A stretch of 64,000 bases of DNA from Pseudomonas kribbensis (GTDB taxonomy: Bacteria > Pseudomonadota > Gammaproteobacteria > Pseudomonadales > Pseudomonadaceae): contig NZ_CP029608.1 of assembly GCF_003352185.1 (NCBI RefSeq), positions 1,860,001 through 1,924,000 of the forward strand, in the 5' to 3' direction. Positions 15,881-25,699 of this stretch are shown in pieces. Both the position numbers and the translations under genes were made by a program. A model generated the notes under the pieces. That model saw nothing but the letters and a program-made list of their open reading frames with translations. It ran no database searches and had not been told where the DNA came from. Positions within the stretch are counted from its first letter, which is position 1. Each line of letters starts with the position of its first letter.

Positions 15881-17008
15881 ATGGCGAAACGCAGGCGCGG
15901 TAAAGTCCTGTTGATCATTGGCATTGTGCTGTTGCTGGGGCTTGCCCTGTGGTTCTACCTGAGCGCCGGTCAGCATCGGGTCAAACCCCTGCCGGCCGCC
16001 GAGCCGGTCGCGACGGTTGCGGTCAAGTTGCAGGACGTGCCGGTCTACATCGACGCCTTGGGCACGGTGACCCCGACCCGCAGCGTGACCGTGGTGACGC
16101 AGGTCAACGGCATTCTCAGTTCGGTCGAGTTCAAGGAAGGCCAGCACGTCGCCAAGGGCCAGGTCATCGCCCGCATCGACGACCGCGCGCTGAAAGCGCA
16201 ACTGGCGGTGGCCAAGGGCACGCTGATGCACGATCAGGCGTTGCTCGCCAACGCCGTGCGCGATCTGGCGCGTTATCGCGAACTGATCAAGGTCGGCTCC
16301 ACCACTCAGCAAACCCTCGATACCCAGGCCTCGCTGGTGCAACAACTGCAAGGCACGGTCGCTTCGGATCAGGGCAGCGTGCAGAACCTCGAAGTCCAGT
16401 TGAGCTACTGCACGATCACTTCGCCGGTGGATGGCGTGGTCGGTTTGCGTCAGGTCGACCCCGGCAACTACGTGACCACCACAAGCACCACCGGGATTGC
16501 CGTGATCACCCAGATGACCCCGGCCACCGTGGTGTTCGCCGTGCCCGAGGACGATCTGGGTGCGATCAATCAGGCCATGGCCAATGGCGTAGTCACGGTG
16601 CTGGCCTACGACCGCAACAAACACAACCTGCTGGCCACCGGCAATCTGCTGGCGCTGGATAATCAGGTCGATACCAGCACCGGCACGATCAAGGTCAAGG
16701 CGCAGTTCGACGACTCCGGCAAGGCGCTGTTTCCCAATCAGTTCGTCAACGCCCGGCTCAAGGCCGACACCCTGAGTCAGAACCCCGTGGTGCCGACCCG
16801 GGCGATCCAGCACGGCAGCAAGGGCGATTTCGTTTTTGTCGTGGTCGATCCTGGCGACAAGGTCAGCCTTCGCAACATCAAGACCGGGCCGGCGACAGGC
16901 GATGTTTCGGCGGTGCTCGACAACGGGGTAAAGGAGGGCGAGCAGGTCGTCACCGAGGGCGCCGACAAACTCGACGATGGCTCGGCGGTGAAAGTCGTCG
17001 CGCAATAG
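15881..17008 (+). CDS. muxA: RND efflux periplasmic adaptor MuxA/MdtA
   Basis: A 375-residue membrane-fusion protein. An N-terminal membrane anchor (VLLIIGIVLLLGLALWFYL, about 9-27) precedes the barrel-sandwich hybrid domain (VTVVTQVNGILSSVEFKEGQ), an alpha-helical hairpin, the lipoyl return strand (CTITSPVDGVVGLRQVDPG) and beta-barrel domains. It links the inner-membrane pumps MuxB and MuxC to OpmB. The gene starts the muxABC-opmB operon, with 12 bases to muxB. MdtABC of E. coli is the close counterpart; in P. aeruginosa MuxABC-OpmB exports novobiocin, macrolides and similar compounds. Confidence 0.94.
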   Translation: MAKRRRGKVLLIIGIVLLLGLALWFYLSAGQHRVKPLPAAEPVATVAVKLQDVPVYIDALGTVTPTRSVTVVTQVNGILSSVEFKEGQHVAKGQVIARIDDRALKAQLAVAKGTLMHDQALLANAVRDLARYRELIKVGSTTQQTLDTQASLVQQLQGTVASDQGSVQNLEVQLSYCTITSPVDGVVGLRQVDPGNYVTTTSTTGIAVITQMTPATVVFAVPEDDLGAINQAMANGVVTVLAYDRNKHNLLATGNLLALDNQVDTSTGTIKVKAQFDDSGKALFPNQFVNARLKADTLSQNPVVPTRAIQHGSKGDFVFVVVDPGDKVSLRNIKTGPATGDVSAVLDNGVKEGEQVVTEGADKLDDGSAVKVVAQ

Positions 17009-17020
17009 GAGGCGTAGTCC

Positions 17021-20000
17021 ATGAACGTCTCGCGCCCCTTCATCGAACGCCCGGTGGCCACCACGCTGTTGATGGTGGCGGTGCTGTTGTTGGGTCTGCT
17101 GGGTTATCACTTGCTGTCGGTGTCGGCGTTGCCGGAGGTGGATTACCCGACCATTCAGGTGTTCACCCAGTACCCCGGCGCCAGTCCCGAGGTCATCAGT
17201 TCGTCGATCACTGCGCCGCTGGAACGCCAGCTCGGCGAGATGCCGGGGCTCAAGTCGATGAACTCCACCAGCTCCGACGGCGCTTCGGTAGTGACCCTGC
17301 AATTCGATCTGTCGCTGTCGCTTGATGTCGCCGAGCAGGAAGTGCAGGCCGCGATCAACGCCGCCGGCACCTTCCTGCCGGCGAACCTGCCGTACCCGCC
17401 GGTCTACAGCAAGGTCAACCCGGCCGATGCGCCGGTGCTGACGCTGTCGCTGACTTCCGACGTGCTGCCACTGACCAAGGTTGAAGACCTCGCCGACACG
17501 CGGCTGGCGCAAAAGATTTCGCAGATCACCGGCGTCGGCCTGGTCACCCTCAGCGGCGGTCAGCGCCCGGCGGTGCGGGTCGAGGCCAACACTTCGGCGC
17601 TGAACAGTCTGGGGCTGTCCCTCGATGACCTGCGCACTTCGCTGGGCACGGCCAACGTCAATCAGGCCAAGGGCAATATCGACGGCAAATATCAGGCGTA
17701 TTCGATCGGCACCAACGACCAGTTGCAGTCGGCCGAGGAGTACCGCGATCTGGTGATCGCCTACAAGAACGGCGCGCCGATTCGCCTGTCGCAGATCGCT
17801 TCGTCGATCCAGGGCCCGGAAAATCCTCGGCAAGCGGCATGGACCGACAGCACGCCGTCGATTGTCCTGAACATCCAGCGTCAGCCCGGGGCCAACGTGA
17901 TTGATGTGGTCGACCGCGTGCAACAACTGCTACCCAAGCTGCGCGCCAGTTTGCCGGCGACGCTGAAGGTCAACGTGCTCACCGACCGCACGCAAACCAT
18001 CCGCGCCTCGGTCACCGACGTGCAATACGAACTGGCGGTGGCGGTGTTGCTGGTGGTGATCGTGATCTTCCTGTTCCTGCGCAACGTCGCGGCGACGATC
18101 ATCCCGGCGGTGACCGTGCCGCTGACGCTGGTCGGCACTCTGGCGGTGGCCTACGCGGTGGGATTTTCACTGAACAACCTGACGCTGATGGCGCTGACCA
18201 TCGCCATCGGTTTCGTGGTCGATGACGCCATCGTCATGATCGAAAACATCACCCGCTACATCGAGGCCGGCGACTCGCCGATGCAGGCCGCGCTCAAGGG
18301 GGCGGAGCAGATCGGCTTCACCATCATTTCGCTGTCGGTGGCGCTGATCGCGGTGATGATTCCGCTGCTGTTCATGGGCGATGTGGTGGGCCGCCTGTTT
18401 CGCGAATTCGCCATGACCGTGGCGGTGACCATCGTCATCTCGGCGCTGATCACCCTGACCCTGACGCCGATGATGTGTTCGCGCATGCTCAAGCACAAAC
18501 ACGAGGAACGCCGGGTCGATTTCTTCGACCGGGTCAACGGCTATTACGTCAAAGGCCTGGACTGGGTGTTGTTGCATCGCGGGCTCACACTGATCTCGGT
18601 GGTGCTCACCGGGCTGCTGACGCTGTTGATCATCGTGGTGATGCCCAAGGGCTTTTTCCCCGAGCAGGACACCGGGCTGATCCAGGGCATTTCCCAGGCC
18701 TCGCCGGGCATTTCCTTCCAGCAGATGCAGAGCGAACAGCAGCGGCTGGCTGCGCGGATTCTCAAGGATCCGGCGGTGGCGAGCCTGTCTTCGTTCGTCG
18801 GCATCGATCAGACCAACCCGACGATCAATCAGGGCAACCTGCTGATCAACCTCAAGCCCCACGGCGACCGTGACAGCAGTGCAGCGGTGATTCGCCGGCT
18901 CTCCGACGCCAATGCCGACGACGCCGGGATTCGCCTGTACCTGCACAGCGTGCAGGACCTGACGCTGGACGCCACGGTCTCGACCACCAGTTACCGCCTC
19001 GGCCTGCAAGCGACTGACCCTGGCGAACTGGAAACCTGGACCAACAAGCTGCTCGCGGCAATCAAACAGGACCCGATGTTCACCGACGTGCAAAGCCAGG
19101 CGATGCAGTTCGGTAATCAGATCCAGCTCAACTTCGACCGCGCCACCGCATCGCGTCTGGGCATCACGCCGCAAGCCATCGACGACGTGTTGTATGACGC
19201 TTTCGGCCAGCGCCAGGTGTCGACCATCTACACCCAGCTCAACCAGTATCACGTGGTGATCGCCACCGACCATCCGCCGCACAATCTGGCGGATTTGTTG
19301 ACCGGGCTCTACGTCGACATTCCCGGCGGCGGGGTGGCGCCGCTGTCGAGCATGGCGACGATGCAGGTGATTCGCTCGCCGGTAACCATCAATCGTCTGG
19401 GGCAGTTTCCCTACGCCGATGTCTCGTTCAACCTCGCCCCCGGCCAGACCCTCGGCGCGGCGGTGACACGACTCAAGGACATCGAAACCCGGGCCGGCCT
19501 GCCGCTGTCGGTGCAGGCCAATCTGGAAGGGGCGGCGGCGACGTTCGAGGCGTCGTTGTCCAATCAGGTGTTTCTGGTGCTGGCGGCGATCATCGTGGTG
19601 TACCTGATGCTGGGGATTCTCTACGAGAGCTTCGTGCACCCGGTGACAATCCTCTCGACCCTGTTGTCCGCCGCGCTCGGCGCCTTGCTGGCGTTGCTGA
19701 TCACCGGCACGCAGTTCGACATCATTGGTTTGATCGGCATCGTGCTGCTGATCGGCATCGTGATGAAGAACGGCATCATGATGGTCGACTTTGCCCTTGA
19801 GCTGGAACGCAAGGGCGGGCTCGATCCGGTGGCGGCGATTCGTCAGGCTGCCGAGCTGCGATTCCGGCCGATTCTGATGACCAGCATGGCTTCCTTGTTC
19901 GGCGCGGTGCCGTTGGCGCTGGGCACCGGGATCGGCTCGGAGCTGCGTCATCCGCTGGGGATCGCGATCATCGGCGGCTTGTTGCTCAGCCAGTTGCTGA

Positions 20001-20104
20001 CACTGTTCTCGACTCCGGTGATTTTCCTCGCCATGCATGGCCTGGAGCAGCGCTTCACCCGGCGCCGGCCAGTGGCGGCCGAGGCCTTGCGCGATGAACC
20101 TTAG
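17021..20104 (+). CDS. muxB: RND efflux inner-membrane transporter MuxB/MdtB
   Basis: A 1027-residue HAE1-type RND permease with twelve membrane helices and two large periplasmic loops. Features include the N-terminal motif NVSRPFIERPVATTLLMVAV, the proton-relay segment GFVVDDAIVMIENI in TM4 with paired aspartates, and the late motif IGIVMKNGIMMVDFALE. It differs from MuxC in sequence, and in the Mdt/Mux class both subunits form a heterotrimer. AGGAGGCGTAGTCC precedes the ATG. The 3' end overlaps the muxC start by 11 bases. Confidence 0.95.
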   Translation: MNVSRPFIERPVATTLLMVAVLLLGLLGYHLLSVSALPEVDYPTIQVFTQYPGASPEVISSSITAPLERQLGEMPGLKSMNSTSSDGASVVTLQFDLSLSLDVAEQEVQAAINAAGTFLPANLPYPPVYSKVNPADAPVLTLSLTSDVLPLTKVEDLADTRLAQKISQITGVGLVTLSGGQRPAVRVEANTSALNSLGLSLDDLRTSLGTANVNQAKGNIDGKYQAYSIGTNDQLQSAEEYRDLVIAYKNGAPIRLSQIASSIQGPENPRQAAWTDSTPSIVLNIQRQPGANVIDVVDRVQQLLPKLRASLPATLKVNVLTDRTQTIRASVTDVQYELAVAVLLVVIVIFLFLRNVAATIIPAVTVPLTLVGTLAVAYAVGFSLNNLTLMALTIAIGFVVDDAIVMIENITRYIEAGDSPMQAALKGAEQIGFTIISLSVALIAVMIPLLFMGDVVGRLFREFAMTVAVTIVISALITLTLTPMMCSRMLKHKHEERRVDFFDRVNGYYVKGLDWVLLHRGLTLISVVLTGLLTLLIIVVMPKGFFPEQDTGLIQGISQASPGISFQQMQSEQQRLAARILKDPAVASLSSFVGIDQTNPTINQGNLLINLKPHGDRDSSAAVIRRLSDANADDAGIRLYLHSVQDLTLDATVSTTSYRLGLQATDPGELETWTNKLLAAIKQDPMFTDVQSQAMQFGNQIQLNFDRATASRLGITPQAIDDVLYDAFGQRQVSTIYTQLNQYHVVIATDHPPHNLADLLTGLYVDIPGGGVAPLSSMATMQVIRSPVTINRLGQFPYADVSFNLAPGQTLGAAVTRLKDIETRAGLPLSVQANLEGAAATFEASLSNQVFLVLAAIIVVYLMLGILYESFVHPVTILSTLLSAALGALLALLITGTQFDIIGLIGIVLLIGIVMKNGIMMVDFALELERKGGLDPVAAIRQAAELRFRPILMTSMASLFGAVPLALGTGIGSELRHPLGIAIIGGLLLSQLLTLFSTPVIFLAMHGLEQRFTRRRPVAAEALRDEP

Positions 20105-23100
20105 CGCGCCGTTCATTCAGCGCCCCATCGCCACCACGTTGCTGGCGGTCGGGCTGGCACTGTTCGGTGTGCTGGCGTTCAACCTGCTGCCGGTGGCGCC
20201 GTTGCCGGAAGTGGATTTCCCGACCATCAGCGTGCGCGCGTCGTTGCCCGGTGCCGACCCGAGCACCGTGGCGTCGTCGGTGGCGACACCGCTGGAGCGC
20301 CAGTTCGGGCAGATCGCCGGGGTCACCGAAATGACCTCGTCCAGTTCGCTGGGGGCGACCCGCATCACTTTGCAGTTCGACCTCAACCGCGACATCGACG
20401 GCGCGGCGCGGGACGTGCAGGCGGCGATCAACGCGGCGCGCAGCAGCCTGCCGAGCGACCTGTCCGGCAACCCGACCTACCGCAAGGTCAACCCGGCCGA
20501 CTCGCCGATCCTGATTCTCAGCCTGACTTCCGATTCGGCGACCCGTGGCCAGATGTACGACGTGGCCTCGACCCTGCTCGAGCAGCGGCTGTTGCAGACC
20601 ACGGGTGTCGGCGATGTCACGGTGGGCGGCGCGGCATTGCCGGCGGTGCGCATCGAGCTCAACCCGGATCGGCTCAATCGCTACGGCGTCAGCCTGGAAC
20701 AGGTGCGGCAGGTGATTCAGGCGTCCAACGTCAATCTGCCCAAAGGCACGGTGTCGGTCGGCGATCAGTCCTATGGCCTGAAGGCCAACGACATGCTCTA
20801 TCAGGGCAGCGATTACGGGCCGCTGGTGGTCAAGCAACGCAACGGTGATCTGGTGCGCATCTCGGACCTGGGCGACGTCACCGAGGATGTCGAAGACCTG
20901 CGCAACTTCGGCCTGTCCAACGGCAAACCGGCGGTGTTGCTGGTGGTGTTCAAGCAGCCCGGCGCCAACGTCATCGATACGGTGGATGCGGTGAAGGCCG
21001 ACCTGCCGTTCCTGCAGAGTTCGATCCCCTCGGCGATCAAGATCAATATCCTGATGGACCGCACCACCACCATTCGCGCCTCGCTGCACGACGTGGAAGT
21101 GACCCTGCTGATTTCGATTGCGCTGGTGACGCTGGTGACCTTCGGCTTCTTCCGCGACTGGCGCAGCACGCTGATCCCGGCCATCGTCGTGCCGCTGTCG
21201 CTGCTCGGCACTTTTGGCGCGATGTATTTTCTCGGCTACAGCCTCAACAACCTGTCGCTGATGGCGCTGACCATTTCCACCGGGTTTGTGGTGGACGATG
21301 CGATCGTGGTGGTCGAGAACATCATGCGACATCTGGAGAAAGGTGAAAGCCGTGTGCAAGCCGCACTGGCCGGAGCGCGGGAGGTGGGTTTCACGGTGAT
21401 GACCATCAGCGTGTCGCTGGTGGCGGTGTTCATTCCGTTGCTGCTGATGGGCGGGGTGGTCGGGCGGCTGTTTCGCGAGTTTTCGATTTCGCTGTCGGTG
21501 GCCATCGTGATTTCGATGCTGGTGTCGCTGACGGTGACGCCGATGCTCGCCAGCGTGCTGCTGCGCACTCAGCAGCAGAGCGGCAATGGCGACGATCATC
21601 CGGATTCGTACTTTCACCGGTTCTACGACCGCACGCTGGGTTGGGTTGTCGAGCATTCGTTCCTGATGGGCCTGCTGACGTTGCTGGTGATTGTGCTGGC
21701 GTGCGTGCTGTACGTGTTGGTGCCCAAGGGTTTCTTTCCGCAGGAAGACACCGGGCGCATGTCCGGCAGCATCATTGCGGCGCAGAGCATTTCCTTCGGG
21801 GCGATCCAGTCGAATTTCAGCGAGATCAATAAAAAGGTCTTGAGCAATCCCAACGTGGCGACCGTCGGCGGGTTTGTCGGCGGCGGTGGCGGGATCGGCG
21901 GGGCGGTCAACAGTGCGCAACTGTTCATCACCCTCAAGCCGCTGGCGGATCGCAAGGACAGCGCCGATCAGGTCATCGGCCAGATTCGCCACACCCTCGG
22001 CGACATGCCCGGCACGCGCCTGTATCTGCAATCGGCGCAGGACATCACGGTCGGCGGCCGGCAGAGCGGGGCGCAGTACCAATACACGATGACCGCCGAC
22101 GACCAGAGCACCCTCGATGAATGGGTGCCGAAAGTCGTCGCGGTGCTGCACGGCTTGCCGCAATTGACCGATGTGAACACCGACCAGCAGGACAACAGTC
22201 TGATGTCCAGCGTGACGGTCAATCGCGACGCTGCCGCCCGGCTCGGGGTCAGCATGTCAGCCATCGACCAGACGCTTTACGACGCTTTTGGCCAGCGTCA
22301 GGTGTCGACCATCTACCGCTCCGCCAACCAGTACCACGTGGTGATGGAAGTGGCGCCGGCGTACTGGGCGTCCCCGGCGACCCTGAAGAACATTTACGTG
22401 CCGGTCGGCACCGCAGCGGTCACGACCAAGGGCGCAGCGGCGGCGCCGAACCTGAATGCCAAGGTCTCGCAGACGTTGGTGCCGCTGTCGGCGCTGGCGG
22501 ATTACTCCGTGGGGCGCACGGCGATTTCGATCAGTCATCAAGGGACTTTTCCGGCAGTGACCGCGTCGTTCAACCTCGCGCCGGGCGTCTCCATCGGCCA
22601 GGCAACGGCGCTGGTGGACAATGCCGTCAAACAATTGCGCATGCCGGCCAGTGTGGTCGGGCAGTTCGCCGGGACGGCGCAGGTTTTCCAGTCTTCGGTG
22701 GCCAGCGAGCCGTTGCTGATCGTCGCGGCGCTGCTGTCGGTGTACGTGGTGCTGGGCATGCTCTACGAGAGCCTGGTGCACCCGCTGACGATTCTTTCGA
22801 CCTTGCCGTCGGCCGGTGTCGGCGCGCTGATCGCTTTGCTGCTGACCGGCACTGAACTATCGATCATCGCGCTGGTGGGGGTGATTCTGCTGATCGGTAT
22901 CGTCAAGAAGAACGCGATCATGATGATCGACTTCGCCATTACCGAGCGCCGCGAATTCGGCCTGAGCGCCAAGGACGCGATCCGCCGCGCCTGCCTGATC
23001 CGCTTCCGGCCGATCATGATGACCACGCTGGCGGCGATCCTCGGCGCACTGCCGCTGGTGCTGGGCAGCGGTTATGGCTCGGAGCTGCGCCGGCCGTTGG

Positions 23101-23216
23101 GGATTTCGATCATTGGCGGGCTGCTGTTCAGCCAGTTGCTGACGCTGTACACCACGCCGGTGATCTACCTTTGGCTGGACCGGGCGTCGCAGCGCCTGAA
23201 GCGTAAGGAGCGATAA
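20094..23216 (+). CDS. muxC: RND efflux inner-membrane transporter MuxC/MdtC
   Basis: A 1040-residue RND permease, second of the pair. The start was set at ATG 20094 (MNLSAPFIQRPIATTLLAVG) inside the end of muxB, because the upstream frame to 20037 has no family resemblance. The TM4 relay motif reads GFVVDDAIVVVENI and the later motif IGIVKKNAIMMIDFAI, both intact. It ends directly against opmB (TAA then ATG), so all four genes are translationally coupled. Heteromeric B2C arrangement is known for MdtBC. Confidence 0.95.
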   Translation: MNLSAPFIQRPIATTLLAVGLALFGVLAFNLLPVAPLPEVDFPTISVRASLPGADPSTVASSVATPLERQFGQIAGVTEMTSSSSLGATRITLQFDLNRDIDGAARDVQAAINAARSSLPSDLSGNPTYRKVNPADSPILILSLTSDSATRGQMYDVASTLLEQRLLQTTGVGDVTVGGAALPAVRIELNPDRLNRYGVSLEQVRQVIQASNVNLPKGTVSVGDQSYGLKANDMLYQGSDYGPLVVKQRNGDLVRISDLGDVTEDVEDLRNFGLSNGKPAVLLVVFKQPGANVIDTVDAVKADLPFLQSSIPSAIKINILMDRTTTIRASLHDVEVTLLISIALVTLVTFGFFRDWRSTLIPAIVVPLSLLGTFGAMYFLGYSLNNLSLMALTISTGFVVDDAIVVVENIMRHLEKGESRVQAALAGAREVGFTVMTISVSLVAVFIPLLLMGGVVGRLFREFSISLSVAIVISMLVSLTVTPMLASVLLRTQQQSGNGDDHPDSYFHRFYDRTLGWVVEHSFLMGLLTLLVIVLACVLYVLVPKGFFPQEDTGRMSGSIIAAQSISFGAIQSNFSEINKKVLSNPNVATVGGFVGGGGGIGGAVNSAQLFITLKPLADRKDSADQVIGQIRHTLGDMPGTRLYLQSAQDITVGGRQSGAQYQYTMTADDQSTLDEWVPKVVAVLHGLPQLTDVNTDQQDNSLMSSVTVNRDAAARLGVSMSAIDQTLYDAFGQRQVSTIYRSANQYHVVMEVAPAYWASPATLKNIYVPVGTAAVTTKGAAAAPNLNAKVSQTLVPLSALADYSVGRTAISISHQGTFPAVTASFNLAPGVSIGQATALVDNAVKQLRMPASVVGQFAGTAQVFQSSVASEPLLIVAALLSVYVVLGMLYESLVHPLTILSTLPSAGVGALIALLLTGTELSIIALVGVILLIGIVKKNAIMMIDFAITERREFGLSAKDAIRRACLIRFRPIMMTTLAAILGALPLVLGSGYGSELRRPLGISIIGGLLFSQLLTLYTTPVIYLWLDRASQRLKRKER

Positions 23217-24665
23217 ATGAAACGTCGCCTGTTTCCCGTGGGTGCCAGCCTGTTGCTGAGCCTGTTGCTGAGCCTGTTGTTGAGCGGTTGCATGGTCGGC
23301 CCGGACTATCACAAGCCTGCGATTGAACTGCCGACTTCGTTCAAGGAAGGCACCCAATGGCAGCGCGCCCGGGCCAATCCGCAAGGCGCGTTGGACAGCC
23401 AATGGTGGCGCGCCTATCAGGATCCGGTACTCAACGATCTGATCGAGCGCTCGGCCAAGGCCAACCAGTCGATCATCGGCGCCGAGGCGGCGTATCGGCT
23501 GGCGCAGGCACAAGTGGCGTCGAGCCGTGCCGGGTTGTGGCCGACCGTGGGTGTGGGTTTGTCCGGCGCTCGCGGTGTCGGCGGCGGGGCCAGCGGCAGC
23601 ACCACCAGCGGATTGACCGGCAGCAGTGGCAGCACCGTCGAACAAACGGTCAGCGCCACCCTGACGGCCAGTTGGGAGCCGGATCTGTGGGGGCAGGTAC
23701 GGCGCGGTATTGAGTCGAGCCAGGCCTCGCTGCAATCCTCCGACGCGCTGCTGGCCGGCGTGCGGCTGTCCATCGGCGCCAGTGTGGCGACCAATTATCT
23801 GGGGCTGCGGCAACTGGATATCGACATCGACCTGTTGCAGCAACAGCAGGCCATCAATCAGCAACTGCTGACGATGATTCAGGCGCAAACCGTTCAGGGC
23901 ACGGCGACCAATGATCAATTGCTGGTGGCGCAGGATCAGCTCAGTACCGTGATCACGGCGCTGCAAACGGCGCAGCGTTCCCGGGAGCAGGCCGAACATG
24001 CGCTGGCGGTGCTGGTGGGCGTGGCGCCGGCGCAGTTCGATCTGCCCAAGGCCGCTGACTATCGCTTCACGACGCCCATGCCGCCGCCTGTACTGCCTTC
24101 GAATCTGTTGCTGCGTCGACCTGATGTGGTATCCGCCGAACGTCTGGCAGCAGCGGCGAACGCGCGGATCGGCGTCGCCGAAGCGGCGTTTTTTCCAACC
24201 CTGAGTCTGACCGCCGAAGGTGGCTTTCGCGGTACGGCGTTGGGCGGTCTGTTCTCCGTGCCCAACCGGATCTGGACCCTCGGGCCGGCGCTGGCAGAAA
24301 CCATTTTCGACGGCGGCGCCCGCGAAGCAGCAAAAAAAGAAGCCGAGGCCACTTACGATCAGGACGTAGCCACGTATCGCGGCACGGTGCTCGGGGCGTT
24401 GCAGAACGTCGAAGACAATCTGTCGGCGATCAATCATCTGCATATTCAGGCGCAAGCCTTTGATCAGATGTTCCAGCGCAACCAGCAATTGTTCGGCAGT
24501 CAGCAGGCGCAGCAACGGGCGGGGACGGTCAGCCAGCAAGCGGTGCTGACCCAACAATTGGTGTTGTTGCAGGCCGAGCAGAACCTGCGTGATACCCAGG
24601 GCTTGCTCAGCCAGGGCAGTGTCGCGCTGTTCCAGAGCCTGGGAGGTGGCTGGCAGGTGCCGTAG
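23217..24665 (+). CDS. opmB: Outer-membrane efflux lipoprotein OpmB (OprM/NodT family)
   Basis: A 482-residue TolC-type channel. The signal peptide ends in a lipobox (LLSGC, lipidated Cys25), followed by MVGPDYHKPAIELP, typical of OprM homologues. Two repeats of the OEP domain follow, with PTSFKEGTQWQ near the N-terminus, SWEPDLWGQVRRGIESSQAS, then LLLRRPDVVSAERLAAAANA and SLTAEGGFRG. The hydrophobic core of the signal peptide is coded by tandem 12-bp units (SLLLSLLLSLLLSG), which are slippage-prone. The gene is the last of the pump operon. Confidence 0.95.
   Translation: MKRRLFPVGASLLLSLLLSLLLSGCMVGPDYHKPAIELPTSFKEGTQWQRARANPQGALDSQWWRAYQDPVLNDLIERSAKANQSIIGAEAAYRLAQAQVASSRAGLWPTVGVGLSGARGVGGGASGSTTSGLTGSSGSTVEQTVSATLTASWEPDLWGQVRRGIESSQASLQSSDALLAGVRLSIGASVATNYLGLRQLDIDIDLLQQQQAINQQLLTMIQAQTVQGTATNDQLLVAQDQLSTVITALQTAQRSREQAEHALAVLVGVAPAQFDLPKAADYRFTTPMPPPVLPSNLLLRRPDVVSAERLAAAANARIGVAEAAFFPTLSLTAEGGFRGTALGGLFSVPNRIWTLGPALAETIFDGGAREAAKKEAEATYDQDVATYRGTVLGALQNVEDNLSAINHLHIQAQAFDQMFQRNQQLFGSQQAQQRAGTVSQQAVLTQQLVLLQAEQNLRDTQGLLSQGSVALFQSLGGGWQVP
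23249..23285 (+). repeat. Tandem 12-bp repeat within the opmB signal peptide
   Basis: AGCCTGTTGCTG occurs twice in a row, then a third copy with one change (AGCCTGTTGTTG). Each unit codes for four residues, Ser-Leu-Leu-Leu, so gain or loss keeps the reading frame but changes the length of the hydrophobic core. Confidence 0.85.
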
Positions 24666-24732
24666 GATCTCGCTCCCTTGAGTGGCGCACGGTATGCTGC
24701 GCGCACTTTTTTTTCGTAGGGAAGCCTGACCC

Positions 24733-25635
24733 ATGGCAGGAAGCAGTTTGCTGGTGCTGATCGACGACATCGCCACCGTTCTGGACGATGTGGCGTTGAT
24801 GAGCAAAATGGCCGCCAAGAAGACCGCCGGGGTACTCGGCGACGACCTGGCGCTCAATGCCCAGCAAGTCTCCGGCGTGCGCGCCGAACGGGAAATTCCC
24901 GTGGTGTGGGCGGTGGCCAAGGGCTCGTTCGTCAACAAGCTGATCCTGGTGCCGTCGGCGCTGGCGATCAGTGCGTTCGTGCCGTGGCTGGTGACGCCGC
25001 TGTTGATGGTCGGCGGCGCCTACCTGTGCTTCGAGGGCTTCGAGAAACTCGCCCATCCGCTGCTGCACGGCAAGGACGAAGATCAGGCCGAACATGCGCA
25101 GCTGACCGAGGCCGTGGCCGATCTGGTGGCCTACGAGAAGGACAAGATCAAAGGCGCGATCCGTACCGATTTCATCCTCTCGGCGGAAATCATCGCCATC
25201 ACCCTTGGCACCGTGGCCGAGGCGTCGTTGACCCAGCAAGTGATCGTGATGTCGGGCATCGCCGTCGTCATGACCGTGGGCGTCTACGGCCTGGTGGCCG
25301 GCATCGTCAAACTCGATGACCTCGGCCTGTGGCTGACCCAGAAGCCCGGCGCTGCGGCGAAACGCATCGGCAACGCCATCCTGCGCGCCGCGCCGTACAT
25401 GATGAAAGGCCTGTCGGTGATCGGCACGGCGGCGATGTTCCTGGTCGGCGGCGGCATCCTGACCCACGGCGTACCGGTGGTGCATCACTGGATCGAGAGC
25501 ATTGCCGCAGCGGCGGGCAGTGCAGGGTTTACAGTGCCGGTGTTGCTCAATGGCGTGGCAGGGGTTGTGGCGGGGGCGGTGGTGCTGGCTGTTGTGTCGG
25601 TCGTCGGCAAGCTCTGGAAAGCGCTGAAGGGCTGA
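24733..25635 (+). CDS. DUF808 (YedI-like) inner-membrane protein
   Basis: A 300-residue membrane protein of the DUF808 family: [40 protein letters not shown], then several hydrophobic helices and [18 protein letters not shown]. The function of the family is unknown. It stands alone, 67 bases after opmB and on the same strand, and ends at a strong terminator shared with the convergent mlaA. The family signature is unusually well conserved, so the identification is secure though uninformative. Confidence 0.88.
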   Translation: MAGSSLLVLIDDIATVLDDVALMSKMAAKKTAGVLGDDLALNAQQVSGVRAEREIPVVWAVAKGSFVNKLILVPSALAISAFVPWLVTPLLMVGGAYLCFEGFEKLAHPLLHGKDEDQAEHAQLTEAVADLVAYEKDKIKGAIRTDFILSAEIIAITLGTVAEASLTQQVIVMSGIAVVMTVGVYGLVAGIVKLDDLGLWLTQKPGAAAKRIGNAILRAAPYMMKGLSVIGTAAMFLVGGGILTHGVPVVHHWIESIAAAAGSAGFTVPVLLNGVAGVVAGAVVLAVVSVVGKLWKALKG

Positions 25636-25648
25636 TTGACGGCTCAAT

Positions 25649-25688
25649 GAAAAAGGCCATTCGATTTGCATCGAATGGCCTTTTTTTG
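25649..25688. terminator. Bidirectional terminator between DUF808 gene and mlaA
   Basis: AAAAAGGCCATTCGA and TCGAATGGCCTTTTT pair around TTTGCA, with A and T runs at the ends. Confidence 0.92.
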
Positions 25689-25699
25689 TGGCTGCCGGT

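Noticed and set aside
22857..24938. 693-codon antisense frame over muxC/opmB
   Set aside because: Composition is that of a shadow (His/Gln/Arg-rich), opposite clearly real pump genes.
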